Below the pieces are notes generated by a model. That model made no database searches and was not told the origin of the DNA. It saw only the letters and a list, made by a program, of their open reading frames with translations. Shown piece by piece: positions 1 through 12,008 of a stretch of 32,269 bases of DNA. The position numbers and the translations under genes were made by a program. Positions within the stretch are counted from its first letter, which is position 1, and each line of letters begins with the position of its first letter. Source of the stretch: Chara braunii (Eukaryota; Streptophyta; Charophyceae; Charales; Characeae); contig BFEA01000213.1 in assembly GCA_003427395.1 (NCBI GenBank), positions 2,262,184 through 2,294,452 of the forward strand, written 5' to 3'.

Positions 1-24
1 GAGAGAGAGAGAGAGAGAGAGAGA
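1..24. repeat. (GA)n microsatellite at the contig edge
   Basis: Perfect GA dinucleotide run that abuts the stop codon of the aldo/keto reductase gene. The contig begins in it, so its full length is unknown; assembly breaks at such tracts are common. Any 3' UTR of the neighbouring minus-strand gene must pass through it. Confidence 0.95.
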
Positions 25-1503
25 CTAGAAATCTACCCGCTCGACAGGTAATCCCGGATAGCGCGGGACCGGCTGAGCAAGTTGTCTGAGCTCGGCGACA
101 TGTTGAGGTGTCATTCGCCACCCGAGTGCTCCGGCGAATTCCTTTGCCTGCTCTGCGGTCTTCGCCCCGGGGATCGGCACTACGTTCCCCTGAACGACAA
201 GCCAATTGAGAGCGACTTGCGTGGGAGTCTTGCCGTACTCCTCACCAAGCGTCGTCAATCTGGCAAGCAAAGGAGCGGCCTTCCTAAGGTACTCTGGCGG
301 AAAGGTCGATACTCTGAAGCCTGAGGCCGGCGGTCTGTCCGCCGTGTACTTGCCACTCAGCACCCCGTGAGCTATGGGCGAATAGGCGATGAGCGTGATG
401 CCCAGCTCGTCGCACGCAGCCTTTACTCCCGAGGTCTCTGGTGTTCGGTACAGCAGGTTGTAGTGGACTTGATTAGAGGCCAAGGGAATGCCACGCTTCG
501 CCAGCACAGCATGCGCCTCTCTCATCCTCTTCGCGTTGTAGTTAGACACGCCAACGGCTCTCACCAAACCTGCCTCCACAACGTCAGCGAGGCCATCCCA
601 ATAAGCTTCGTTCTGCCACTGTCCTGGCCAATGCAGCTGGTACAGGTCGATTCTCTCGACTCCTAGCCGAGCGAGCGACCCCTTAGCCGCATTCACAACT
701 GCTTGACGACCTAGCCGCCATGGAAAAGGCGAGAATTTGGTAGCGATGAATACCTTCTCCTTCTCCTGCTCCTTCTCCTGCTCCTGGTCCTCCTCTCCTA
801 TCTGGTTCTTCTCCTGCTCCTGCTCCTTCTCTCCTATCTGGTTTGCGTTGCCGTACTGCTGAGAACGAGCTTTGGCGCGCTTCCTCTCCCTAATGAACCT
901 TCCAAGAAGACTCTCCGATTCTTCCTGCCCGATCATGGTTCTCCCATAAAGCTCTGCCGTGTCGAAGAACGGGATCCCCGAGTCCATCGCCGCCTCGAAG
1001 GCCTGTTTGACTCCCTTGACCTTTTTGTCGTCCCACTGGCCATCATTCCAGAAGAAGCGATCGCCCCAGGCCCAAGAACCGATCCCCAGCTGCGGGACTT
1101 CCACGTCGGAGGACCCGAGCCTCACCCGAGTCTCAGAGGCCTCGATCGACACCGAAGCTGCGTCGATCACACAACCCTCTGGCGTCGCCACTGCCGCACA
1201 CACCAAGTCTCTTTGGTGCCGCCTCACTTTCGTCGGAAGCCAATTAAGGGAAGAGGAGGAGGAGGTGGAGGAGGAGGAGGTGGAGGAGGAGGAGGAGGGG
1301 GGGGGAGAATCCCGACAGGAGGAGGTGGAAGAAGCCGTGCCACTTAGCCTTTGGTATGGCGTACTCCTATTCGTGCAGCCAGAAAGGCCCAGCCCCTTCA
1401 CATTGTGGCCAGCTGACCCATACCCCAAGTCTTCCAGCCTAGAGAGAGAGGACATTCCCATCGTCCCACCAAAGGCAGCCCCTGTCGTCATGGCCCCCGC
1501 CAT
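25..1503 (-). CDS. Plastid-type aldo/keto reductase, NAD(P)H-dependent oxidoreductase family
   Basis: A 492-residue uninterrupted ORF starting at the ATG at 1501-1503 and ending with TAG at 25-27. Residues ~1-110 are rich in Ser, Thr, Gly and Arg and almost free of acidic residues apart from a few, with a Ser/Thr run at ~69-86, as expected of a plastid transit peptide. The aldo/keto reductase barrel runs from ~127 to the end. The usual catalytic tetrad is visible: D181 and Y186 in [10 protein letters not shown]256 in FIATKF, H291 in LYQLHWPG. The cofactor-side motifs GVSNYN (318-323), [11 protein letters not shown] (343-353) and [15 protein letters not shown] (442-456) are intact. From memory it most resembles the Arabidopsis At1g06690-type reductase reported at plastoglobules; the natural substrate of that group is not established. 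Residues ~209-250 form an extra Q/E/K-rich low-complexity insertion just before the lysine strand. No intron is needed. Intact-looking; the specific substrate cannot be assigned. Confidence 0.93.
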   Translation of the reverse strand: MAGAMTTGAAFGGTMGMSSLSRLEDLGYGSAGHNVKGLGLSGCTNRSTPYQRLSGTASSTSSCRDSPPPSSSSSTSSSSTSSSSSLNWLPTKVRRHQRDLVCAAVATPEGCVIDAASVSIEASETRVRLGSSDVEVPQLGIGSWAWGDRFFWNDGQWDDKKVKGVKQAFEAAMDSGIPFFDTAELYGRTMIGQEESESLLGRFIRERKRAKARSQQYGNANQIGEKEQEQEKNQIGEEDQEQEKEQEKEKVFIATKFSPFPWRLGRQAVVNAAKGSLARLGVERIDLYQLHWPGQWQNEAYWDGLADVVEAGLVRAVGVSNYNAKRMREAHAVLAKRGIPLASNQVHYNLLYRTPETSGVKAACDELGITLIAYSPIAHGVLSGKYTADRPPASGFRVSTFPPEYLRKAAPLLARLTTLGEEYGKTPTQVALNWLVVQGNVVPIPGAKTAEQAKEFAGALGWRMTPQHVAELRQLAQPVPRYPGLPVERVDF

Positions 1504-2117
1504 CGCTGCCTTATGTATCGTTTCCTCCTCCTACTGGTGTCAGTGTCGGCGTGCGAAGTGCGGTCCTTCGTTTTTCTTTGCGTGAATGCGTGCCTCTCTG
1601 TGAGGTTCTGTGTCCCAATTTGACCGAGCGCATGCGCGACCACCAGGTGGGGAGAGCTTCCAGATCTACCGCCACTAGCAGAGCTCAGCGAGAGAGAGAG
1701 AGAGAGAGGGTCTCCTCTCTCTTCCCCTCCCTCGTGTGTAAAGTAGGCACGAGCTTGCCCTGCGTATACATTCTTGAGGAGTGTATCTCCTCTTTCTCCG
1801 CCTCTCTCCTGTGTGCGTGCAGAATCCTGCGTAACGGGGACACTCTTGTTGGGAGAATTGCCAGTGAGCTATGAGAGATGGAGGCGGGCACACGAAGAAT
1901 CCGTGTGACGATCATCGTGCGTTAATGTCAGCCCCTCACCGTTTCGCCCATTTGAGTATATGTTTTTTTCTTCTTTTTCACTTTCAAAGTGGGTAGCGCC
2001 TAAACTCGTTGTGTCCATCTCAGCCGTTCTTTCAGATTCGAGCTCGTGACCTATACACTCGTTCAGCCGATGTAGGGATTGAGTCGATCCTGAGAGCTAT
2101 TGGAGCACCCTTGGAAA
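1504..2117. other. Upstream flank of the reductase gene, no gene seen
   Basis: This is the only candidate promoter and 5' UTR space for the minus-strand reductase. It contains a short (GA)n tract at 1690-1708, which on the gene strand is a CT-rich stretch about 190 bp upstream of the ATG; CT/GA tracts are common near plant transcription starts. I see no convincing TATA box. Small ORFs here are low-complexity and unsupported. Confidence 0.5.
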
Positions 2118-2300
2118 CATAATTATTATTACATGTGTCTTACTGTGTCTGAGGGCTGGGCTCGAACACGTGATCTGTTTGGTATCAATTACGTGTGTGT
2201 ACCATTCGGCCACATCCTCGTGTTCTTCTAGACGAGTTGGATCTGGCCACACCACTCTCGAAAAAACTTCCCTCAGGACGATTAGCGTTTTCCGGCGCTC
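2118..2300 (-). repeat. tRNA-like dispersed repeat, left inverted copy
   Basis: Read on the minus strand, this segment matches 3151-3388 on the plus strand over nearly its full length, including the blocks around TGGCCGAATGGTACAC and GTGTTCGAGCCCAG. Those blocks resemble the pol III A box (TRGCNNAGTGG) and B box (GGTTCGANTCC) of tRNA-Leu/Ser genes. A shared non-tRNA part of ~110 bp with a GAGAGTGGTGTGGCCAGA block precedes the boxes. No full cloverleaf folds, so this is a tRNA-derived repeat (SINE-like), not a working tRNA gene. Together with the right copy it makes an inverted pair with an ~850-bp spacer. Confidence 0.65.
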
Positions 2301-2421
2301 CTACGACAGCAACCACCGTGCGTCGGAATCTTTTTTTTTACACTCAGATCATTTCGATTACGCAGACCGAAGGAGAGGCCCACAAACAACCCGGGCCTCG
2401 GTCCTACCACGAAGCGACTGG

Positions 2422-2472
2422 CGGGCGTCTAGGGACCATCGATTGTGTCAATCCATGGTCCTTAGGCGCCCG
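2422..2472 (+). repeat. Near-perfect 23-bp hairpin
   Basis: Arms 2422-2444 and 2450-2472 pair around a 5-nt GTGTC loop. Of 23 pairs, 20 are Watson-Crick, two are G-T (28/66 and 32/62 in window offset) and one is C-C. On the plus strand the two imperfect pairs are G.U wobbles, while on the minus strand they would be A.C mismatches. Too short for a plant miRNA precursor; could be the core of a foldback element. It lies between the two inverted tRNA-like repeats. Confidence 0.7.
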
Positions 2473-2683
2473 TTATTTTCTTGGTGGTAGCCTCCTGCAA
2501 CCAAAATGCGCAGGTGGGACCGAGCCCCCGGGAAGGTAGCAGAACGAAAATTGTGGGTGTCGGGGTGAAAAATCCATCGACAGAGATGGCCAAAACCAGA
2601 CCTCTGTCGTATGGGTGGGTCGGAATCTGGCCTCTGCAACAACTTGGGGGAAAAAAGAAATAATCCAGAGTTATTTTTCATCC

Positions 2684-3060
2684 AGCGGCCTAGCTCATTG
2701 GTGCGGCCTAACTCAGTAAGGCAGGCAAGTGGCATTCAGGAGGTCGTGGGTTCAATCCCCACTCATGTACCTTCCTGGGCATGCTTGGCGCCCGCCACCT
2801 AAAGATAGACCACATGATCCCACGATGGGCATTGAGCAGAGTCAGCTGATGTTCGTAGGGGAGGGGACCACCACGTGAGGGGAGGCACAGGGATTGGTCC
2901 TGTTGGCATGGTCCCTGATGCTACCTACCGGCTGTCCCCTAGCCTGTATCGCCCACCTGCAGGTCGGGAGCAGCCCCCGCATGTTCTCTCGTGAACACGG
3001 TTCTGGCTGCTACGGGGTTCCCGTATGCCTACAATTAGGAATAGTGGTAGGTAGGTAGTG
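2684..3060 (+). mobile_element. tRNA-derived SINE-like retroposon with TAGG-rich tail
   Basis: The head carries A-box-like sequence at 2691-2702 (TAGCTCATTGGT) and again at 2709-2721 (TAACTCAGTAAGG), and a perfect T-arm at 2746-2762: GTGGG, loop TTCAATC, CCCAC. The spacing from the second A box to the B box is about 40 bp, as in tRNA genes. A GC-rich body follows, and the 3' end is GGTAGGTAGGTAGTG, which is shared with the end of the unit near 4175. A broken piece of the same head (GCAAGTGGCATTCAGGAGG) recurs at 3127-3145. Exact ends and target-site duplications were not found. Confidence 0.6.
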
Positions 3061-3150
3061 TGAGGTGAAATTGAGAGAAGAACATAGCTTTAAAAAATAA
3101 AAGAAAAAAGAAAAAGGTTAGGCACGCAAGTGGCATTCAGGAGGTTGTGG

Positions 3151-3388
3151 GAGCGCCAGAAAATGCTAATCTCCAAGAAAAGAAAGAAAGAAAAAAAAAA
3201 AAATGCTAATCGTCCTGAGGAAAGTTTTTTCGAGAGTGGTGTGGCCAGAGCCAACTCGCCTAGAAGTACAAGAGGAGCAAGCTAAGAGAGACTGCGTCCA
3301 TGTGGCCGAATGGTACACACACGTGATTGTCACCGAACAGATTATGTGTTCGAGCCCAGTCTGTCAGACACATGTAATAACAATTATG
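3151..3388 (+). repeat. tRNA-like dispersed repeat, right inverted copy
   Basis: Plus-strand partner of 2118-2300. The A-box-like block is at 3302-3315 and the B-box-like block at ~3347-3359. AGACTG and CAGTCT flank the tRNA-like part and could pair as an acceptor-like stem. This copy has an extra A/G-rich stretch with a duplicated AAATGCTAAT block (about 3161-3210) that the left copy lacks. It directly follows a truncated copy of the SINE head, so one repeat probably inserted into the other. Confidence 0.65.
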
Positions 3389-3487
3389 GGTGGGTTTAAT
3401 CTCCATGGCCGCCTGTGGCACTCTTGGTGCCAACCGATGATTGAGATAGTCAGCCGGATCCTCCTACCATCTTCCCCTGAACATAAT

Positions 3488-3694
3488 GCACCCTGAAATT
3501 GAACGTATGCAAGCTGTATTTCCAGTCCGGTACAGCCTAGACGCGGGTGCGTAAAGAACCCTGAAATTGAACGTATGCAAGCTATATTTTTCCGGTCCGG
3601 TACAGCCAAGATGAGGGTGCGTAACGAACCCTGAAATTGAACGTATGCAAGCTATATTTTTCCGGTCCGGTACAGCCAAGATGAGGGTGCGTTG
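3488..3694. repeat. Three tandem ~70-bp units with complementary ends
   Basis: Three copies begin with CCCTGAAATTGAACG at 3491, 3559 and 3629 (steps 68 and 70) and each ends in GGGTGCGT, so the start (GCACCC / ACCCT) and end (GGGTGC) of each unit are complementary. Copies two and three are nearly identical; copy one differs at several sites. Diverged single copies occur at 4609-4669, 4805-4858 and, inverted, 5031-5090. The unit may be a very small foldback mobile element or a satellite monomer. Confidence 0.75.
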
Positions 3695-3849
3695 TGTTCG
3701 GGGGAAGACGCTAGTAAGTACGAGTAAGGTCTTCAGCCAACACAGGTGTGAGTGCGCTTGAGTTCAAGTTTGTTGCATGTGGTGTGTGGGAGAGTGTTGG
3801 CTTTAGACACTACTGTTTTTTCTTTGCCCTTTGAAGAAGAAAAAAAAGG

Positions 3850-4180
3850 CAACAGCCTTGAGGTATCGTCATTCATTGAGCTGACCGGCCCCAGGTAATT
3901 CAGAATGATTTTATATCATTCATCTGATTGCAGCTGGATTTGAACCTGGGTCTGTACTTCAACAGTTCATTGGGTGTACCGACTGAGATAGGTCTGTTGG
4001 TATTTTTATTTAGCCGGGGGCCCAACGGTGGCTCCAACCCTGCACCCTAAACGCTAGGGCAAACAGGCAAACATGCCGTTACCTCTCTCCACCGAGAGAG
4101 GTCACCGAAGGGAGGTAGAAAGCTATGCTTGCAGCGGTTCCTGTATAGCCTTAGGAGTAGCGGTAGGTAGGTAGTGAAAA
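3850..4180. mobile_element. SINE-like composite with minus-strand tRNA-like head
   Basis: On the minus strand, 3926-3996 has TATCTCAGTCGGTA (A box, 3978-3990) followed about 40 bp later by GGTTCAAATCC, a perfect B-box match (3936-3946). On the plus strand, 4130-4175 carries the same 3' tail as the SINE at 2684-3060 (TTCC-GTAT then TTAGGA-TAG-GGTAGGTAGGTAGTG). Between them, ACCTCTCT at 4081-4088 and AGAGAGGT at 4095-4102 form a perfect 8-bp hairpin. The opposite orientation of head and tail suggests two insertions rather than one intact SINE. Confidence 0.5.
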
Positions 4181-4608
4181 AAAGATATGCTCCATGACAT
4201 GACAGAATACCAGTTAAAAATGTGTGAGGTGAGAGAAAAATATATGGCTGTGCCCCGTTGTGGAGAAAACTATCGAAGAAAAAAAAGGGTTCTTTTTCTT
4301 GTTTTTTGTTTGTTTGTTTTTTGGGAAAACTATTGAAATACCCCTACAAGTTGGGGTAGTTCGTTGGATACCTCGATACCTCACAAGACAGGGGTACGAC
4401 CAAATGCCCCAAACTGCTTTTGTCTCTGTCAGTGTCATGGCCAACGCCGTCATATGCCCTTGGCCGTGGACCACAGAGGCCGATGCACTACTCTTGCCCT
4501 CTGCCCCTCTACCAGGCAGGAATCTTTTCTGCCTGCCCCACATCCAACTTGGCACAGTCAGTGATAATAGGGGAGGGTGGGGAAAGAGAGAGAGAAAAGC
4601 AGACACAG

Positions 4609-4669
4609 ACTGATAACAAATGTACACAAGCCATCTTTCTGGTCCAGTGCAGCCATAATAAGGGTGCAT
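4609..4669 (+). repeat. Dispersed copy of the ~65-bp complementary-end unit
   Basis: Matches the 3488-3694 units through TGATAACAAATGT, CAAGC-ATCTTTCTGGTCC and the closing AAGGGTGCAT. Its left neighbour is GA-rich and its right neighbour is the (CT)n tract. Confidence 0.6.
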
Positions 4670-4681
4670 TGGGGAAAGTCG

Positions 4682-4683
<2 letters not shown>

Positions 4684-4755
<72 letters not shown>

Positions 4756-4774
4756 CTACCTACCTACCTACCTA
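4684..4774. repeat. (CT)n then (CTAC)n compound microsatellite
   Basis: About 70 bp of perfect CT repeat run directly into five or six CTAC units. Long Ser/Leu or Arg/Glu ORFs crossing this tract are translations of the repeat, not genes. The TAGG/CTAC motif recalls the tail of the neighbouring SINE-like units, so this tract may be an expanded SINE tail. Confidence 0.95.
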
Positions 4775-4804
4775 ATACCAGTCGTTTCCTCCAAACATAT
4801 CATA

Positions 4805-4858
4805 CCCTGATAACAAATGTATGCAAGCAATCTTTCTGGTCTGGTAAATCCATACTGA
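4805..4858 (+). repeat. Dispersed copy of the ~65-bp complementary-end unit
   Basis: Starts CCCTGATAACAAATG and continues ATGCAAGCAATCTTTCTGG, aligning with the 4609 copy. The 3' end is diverged and lacks a clear GGGTGC. Confidence 0.55.
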
Positions 4859-4881
4859 CAGTGTGTTGTGCTTGGGAGAAG

Positions 4882-4887
4882 CCCCCC

Positions 4888-4971
<84 letters not shown>

Positions 4972-4992
4972 GCATTTATTCCCCCCCCCCTC
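4882..4992. repeat. Poly-C and (CT)n compound microsatellite
   Basis: A 17-bp C run is followed by about 70 bp of CT repeat, a short TGTATGCATTTATT spacer and another C run at 4981-4990. Low-complexity sequence; likely length-polymorphic and prone to assembly error. Confidence 0.95.
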
Positions 4993-5030
4993 CCTCGCTC
5001 CAACCATTATTGTCTTCCCCTAAACACAAA

Positions 5031-5090
5031 GCAACCATACTATGGCTGTACTGGACCGGAAAGATCACTTGTATACATTTGTTACCAAGG
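5031..5090 (-). repeat. Inverted dispersed copy of the ~65-bp unit
   Basis: On the minus strand it reads GGTAACAAATGTATACAAG then GATCTTTCCGGTCCAGTACA, matching the plus-strand copies at 3.5-4.9 kb. It shows that the unit is dispersed in both orientations, which argues against a simple tandem satellite. Confidence 0.6.
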
Positions 5091-8382
<3,292 letters not shown>

Positions 8383-8432
8383 GGCACAAATACCCTTACA
8401 TGGGTATTTCTCTGTGTTTTTGCGTCTCGCAT
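8383..8432 (+). mobile_element. LTR-terminus-like relic
   Basis: GTCGGCACAAATACCCTTAC followed by ATGGGTATTTCTCTGTGTTTTTGC aligns over ~45 bp with the first bases of the long direct repeats at 17,929 and 31,319 (GTCGGTGCGAATACCCTTAC then AAGGGTAT). It keeps the palindromic ATACCCTT/GGGTAT core with one change. Sequence downstream does not match those repeats, so it is the end of a different or heavily decayed element. Confidence 0.5.
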
Positions 8433-9729
8433 GAGCCGCATCGACAATGACAATAAAGGGAGTGGTCATATATATTACACGATAGTGATAATCATCAGTG
8501 TATTTGTTATGAACACTCCTAAGTCAATGGCTTAATGTTTCGTTGTTTGTCGTGCATGTTCAAGTCAGCAGTGACGTCATGGCTAGAGACAGTGGATTGC
8601 CTCTGACATACCCCTGTCAATGTCAGAACTGTTTGAATGGGTGTTACAAAGATAGAGAGGAAGAGAAGGGAAAGGAAGGTCCAAGAAGACGAGAAGTGTA
8701 AGGTTGCCCTCCAGTACCCGAAATAACTACATCCTCAACAATCGAGATTTTATCCATGTGTATCAGTCATCAATTTGGATTGTCAACATTATTGTTCTCT
8801 CCTTTACGTAGCAGTCTTTCATGCCCCCCCCCCCCCCCCCACCTTTTTCCACACACTCATCCCATCCTTCTTTGAATTCATTGTCCTTGCTTTCAGCAAA
8901 AAACTATCATAAAGGCATCAAACAAAAGAATTGATCTGCTTTCTTATATACGTTGTCAAGCGCATCACCTCTCGCCTTTTTCACAAAAGGTGAAAACTCT
9001 CTTGACCATGTCACGCATGAGTAAGCAAAACAAGACTGAGGAAGCTTAGATACGACGCGTAAGTAATTCATTGAACCTAAGGGGTTGTCACCACTATTAG
9101 GGACGTATCCTTAATGAGCTACCGACCCACGTGAGAAAACGTTTATATGCAATCGCAGAGGTAAGTTCGTCGATGACATTTGCTCGTTCGTTGTAGTATA
9201 GGTACGCTTGGTTAAAATGTCATTGAAACCCATACGTCATTCGTTCCCTAAGGCGCTCATCTCCTAGGCACAAAGAAAACATCAATCGACGAGGACGGTC
9301 TCAACCAAGCGTGAAACACACAACTCAATCCTAGTTCCTTAAAAAAAAAAAAATAATAATAATAATAATAATAACCACACTCAATTACATCAAAACGACT
9401 TAATTGTAGCCGAGAATCATGTATATACGATTTAACATAAGTTGAATCGATAAATGAAAGATCCTAAGCACCACATGGTACTAGAAGTAATAACGCAAGA
9501 TTGAAATAAAAACCTAACAACCCCGGGGTGAATTCGATGAAGAAAAAAACTCATAATGAGCCGCTAACGAAAAGTTGGCTTCTGCAATAACCTCGATGCA
9601 ACCGACAAGGTAGTTGGACTGCCTCAATTCTCACTTGATGAGACGTGCACTATAACCGGTACCACCACAGCCCCTTGCTCAAAACTGAATATATCGCATT
9701 GTCAAACCAGTGGCACACCCCTAAAAACA
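8433..9729. other. Intergenic DNA, no gene seen
   Basis: Contains a C run at 8824-8840 and an A run followed by (AAT)n at 9342-9374. I see no coding signal, tRNA or clear repeat family. Confidence 0.55.
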
Positions 9730-10005
9730 AAACCGCTCCCTACCGTCAAACGGACAACATTTTCACACTAAAAAAGCTACCGTTGTCGTTCTGTAAAAAC
9801 GCAGCACCTCCCCTCAAGAATTTAGAGTCGTCAACATGTCGAGATTTCGGCAGCATAACCTCACAGCAAATAATGGTTGTCAACGCACCAAAATTTTGTC
9901 GGCATAACTTCCTTAAGAGGTAATGTCGGTCTACCGAACTTTTAACAGCATCACCCCTTTCAATTGGTTGCAACGCTGCCGAAAATTATCTGTAACGTGT
10001 CCCCA
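9730..10005. repeat. Degenerate ~46-bp tandem repeat
   Basis: A loosely conserved block of the type CGAAATTTT-GGCAGCATAAC-TCC recurs near 9790, 9843, 9889, 9934 and 9978, a step of about 45-53 bp. Copies are strongly diverged; supported only by eye. Confidence 0.3.
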
Positions 10006-10161
10006 CAATGTCGTGGACGCAGACTATTACTATAAATGCTCGTTATAGTTGTAGTCACCCAACTCCACCTTCAACCTTCAGGCAGACCGGCATCTCCCCC
10101 ATACGCTCCAATTTCATCTCAGTACTAAGGCAAAACCTCTCTAGCCTTAGCTAATACTGGC

Positions 10162-10413
10162 ATGCTCCTCCTTCAGCGATTCCTCCTTCAACCTTGCAGA
10201 CCACTAGCAGCTCCAGCAGTAGCTTCTCTCTCAATGTTGCAGACCTCCAATACTCCTTTCCGCCGTCTCATCGCTCCCTCAAACTCCTTGAGGCCAAGTA
10301 TCACACCTTACACCACCAGTACCTCCGAGCCTGTTTTTGCCGACCCTGAATTTCACTGCGCTCCGAGTTTGTCGAGTCTGGGTCCCACCCCATTTCTTTA
10401 TGGTACTCTCACG
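10162..10413 (+). CDS. Possible orphan first exon with organelle-targeting-like N-terminus
   Basis: An ATG at 10,162 opens 84 codons rich in Leu, Ser, Arg, Pro and Thr with almost no acidic residues before residue 56, then FADPEFHCAPSLSSLGPTPF. At 10,414 the sequence reads ACG followed by GTAAGA, a good plant 5' splice site, and beyond it the frame becomes a poly-Lys stretch from an A-rich tract. A later block near 11,080 (CTGGGCCCCACCACCGATTT) loosely echoes the exon's final part (CTGGGTCCCACCCCATTT). I do not recognise the protein and no downstream exon is convincing. It could be a gene fragment or chance. Confidence 0.2.
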
Positions 10414-10559
10414 GTAAGAGAAAAAAAAAGGAAAAAAAAAAGAAAAGTTGCAGCCGTGAAACTCACAAAAAAGGAAAAGGAAACAATGCTCTGGCCGTGA
10501 TTGCAGTTGTATACATTATTGGAAGTGGTAGTGTGAGTGTGCTCTCAGTAAGGGCATCT

Positions 10560-10593
10560 CAGCCCCGTGGCCAAGTCAAATTCCAAAAACACG

Positions 10594-10625
<32 letters not shown>

Positions 10626-10920
10626 TTCGGCCATTAAAATTGTTGGATAAGTTCCTTTAAGTGCCAATGTGATAAGGGTTGCAATCCTCTGAGGGAATAC
10701 AGCCCGAGCAAATCACGGATTCAGATTGACAGATTCCAGAAACAGAAAAAAAAAAAAAAATGGAAACACGCATTCGGCTGTGAAAATGGTTGGATACATC
10801 AGGGTTACAATCCTCAAAGAAAACACAGTCTGCGCAGATCACGGATTCCGCCCTGCCTCGTTGGCAGGAGACTCATAATAAACAAACGAGAAAAAAAAAA
10901 AAAAAAAAAAAACAAGTTTC
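10560..10920. repeat. Poly-A-punctuated, retroposon-like tandem repeats
   Basis: Two related segments (about 10,585-10,745 and 10,746-10,860) share the blocks TATTCGGCC/ATTCGGCTG, AAAATNGTTGGATA, AGGGTTGCAATCCTC/AGGGTTACAATCCTC and AGATCACGGATTCC/AAATCACGGATTC. They are separated and followed by A runs of ~29, ~15 and ~21. The GGGTTNCAATCCTC block resembles a decayed tRNA B box, and GTGGCCAAGT at 10,567-10,576 resembles an A box. This suggests SINE-like retroposons in tandem. Confidence 0.4.
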
Positions 10921-11582
10921 AGAATGTGATCGTCTTTGTTGTAGGATGCATTCTGTAGAGGAAGACTTTGAGCACAGCCTCCTAGACTATCCTGCCCGAC
11001 ATCATTGCAGTACATAAGCTTTTTTTTTTCCCTTTTTCTTTCACGCGCAGACAAAAGAATACTAAGATTTATGGAACTCGCCGATCTGGGCCCCACCACC
11101 GATTTCTTCGGGGACACGCCAACACATTGTAATTTCCCAACACTGCCAGAGGTACAAGTGGTTTAAGCCTCGCCGTATAGCCATAGCCTTCTGCTATGCC
11201 AAGCCACCGCTTTAGTGTGTCTTGCTTGAGTTCAATCCATTCTAATATAGTCATGAACTATGGTACCCTCGCGTCATTTCAGTTCTGGGTTCGTGCATCT
11301 CAATTCCAACTGCTAAATCCATACTCGGATCTGGTCCACCTCGTTCGACATATATACATCTTCCTTTGCAACCCATGCATCCCACGATAAGCGCCCTAAG
11401 ATGTCTCAGCTAGCTTTGGAACCAAGGTTCCAGCGCAGCCTCTCATTAAAAATGGAGGTTGGTTCAACCTTTAGAGGTTTGACCTAAGTAAGATCCCCTT
11501 GGAGGCTCATTTTAACGAGGATAAATCAGACCCCCACCCCTACGCCCCCTCCCCTTCTAGCCGTCACATGGCGCAAAGTCAT

Positions 11583-11604
11583 CGCGGTCACGGTCATGAC
11601 CGCG
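11583..11604. repeat. Perfect 8-bp hairpin, CGCGGTCA stem
   Basis: CGCGGTCA at 11,583-11,590 pairs with TGACCGCG at 11,597-11,604 around CGGTCA; the centre is also a GGTCATGACC palindrome. It lies in a GTCA/CATGAC-rich patch within the upstream part of the minus-strand LTR-like relic that follows. Could be a palindromic transcription factor site. Confidence 0.5.
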
Positions 11605-11824
11605 AGGTCGAGGCCATGACTATAAGCCATGGTCGTGACTCCACTGATCACAACCGGGGGGGTTTCATAGCATCACATCACTGTGTGTAGTACGCCTTCT
11701 TACAATACACTAGTCCGCTCTGTCTTATCGGGGACGAGGATCTCTTAATAATTTCAACCATTTACCTCCCCTAAGTCTATCGGAAACAATAACGATGTAT
11801 GCAAATGTATAAAAATTTATTTAA

Positions 11825-12008
11825 CCAGTGCTTATATAGTTATGACTACAGTTTGGCATGTGGGGGTTGGTGCATTGGCACCCCCTCAAAAGTTTGCGGC
11901 ATACTCTGTGACGACGAGCTTCCTCAGCAGAATTGCATACCGTGCAATCTGCGTAAATCTGAGTAAATATGAGTAAATATTCGTGTAAGGGTATTAAATC
12001 CGACAACG
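11825..12008 (-). mobile_element. LTR-like relic with a TATA box
   Basis: On the minus strand it starts TGTCGGATTTAATACCCTTAC at 12,008, the same terminal motif as the long direct repeats at 17,929 and 31,319, but without the second palindrome half. About 170 bp further in the minus-strand direction is ACTATATAAGCAC (11,828-11,840), a good TATA box, followed by AATAAATTTTTATAC. This layout fits the U3/R part of a solo LTR from a related but distinct family. The other end was not defined. Confidence 0.4.

Noticed and set aside
959-1585. 208-codon plus-strand ORF
   Set aside because: It lies opposite the well-supported reductase gene and contains a Glu run from the complement of its Ser codons.
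3926-3996. Functional tRNA gene on the minus strand
   Set aside because: The A and B boxes are good, but I could not form the anticodon, T and acceptor stems, so it is better called tRNA-derived.
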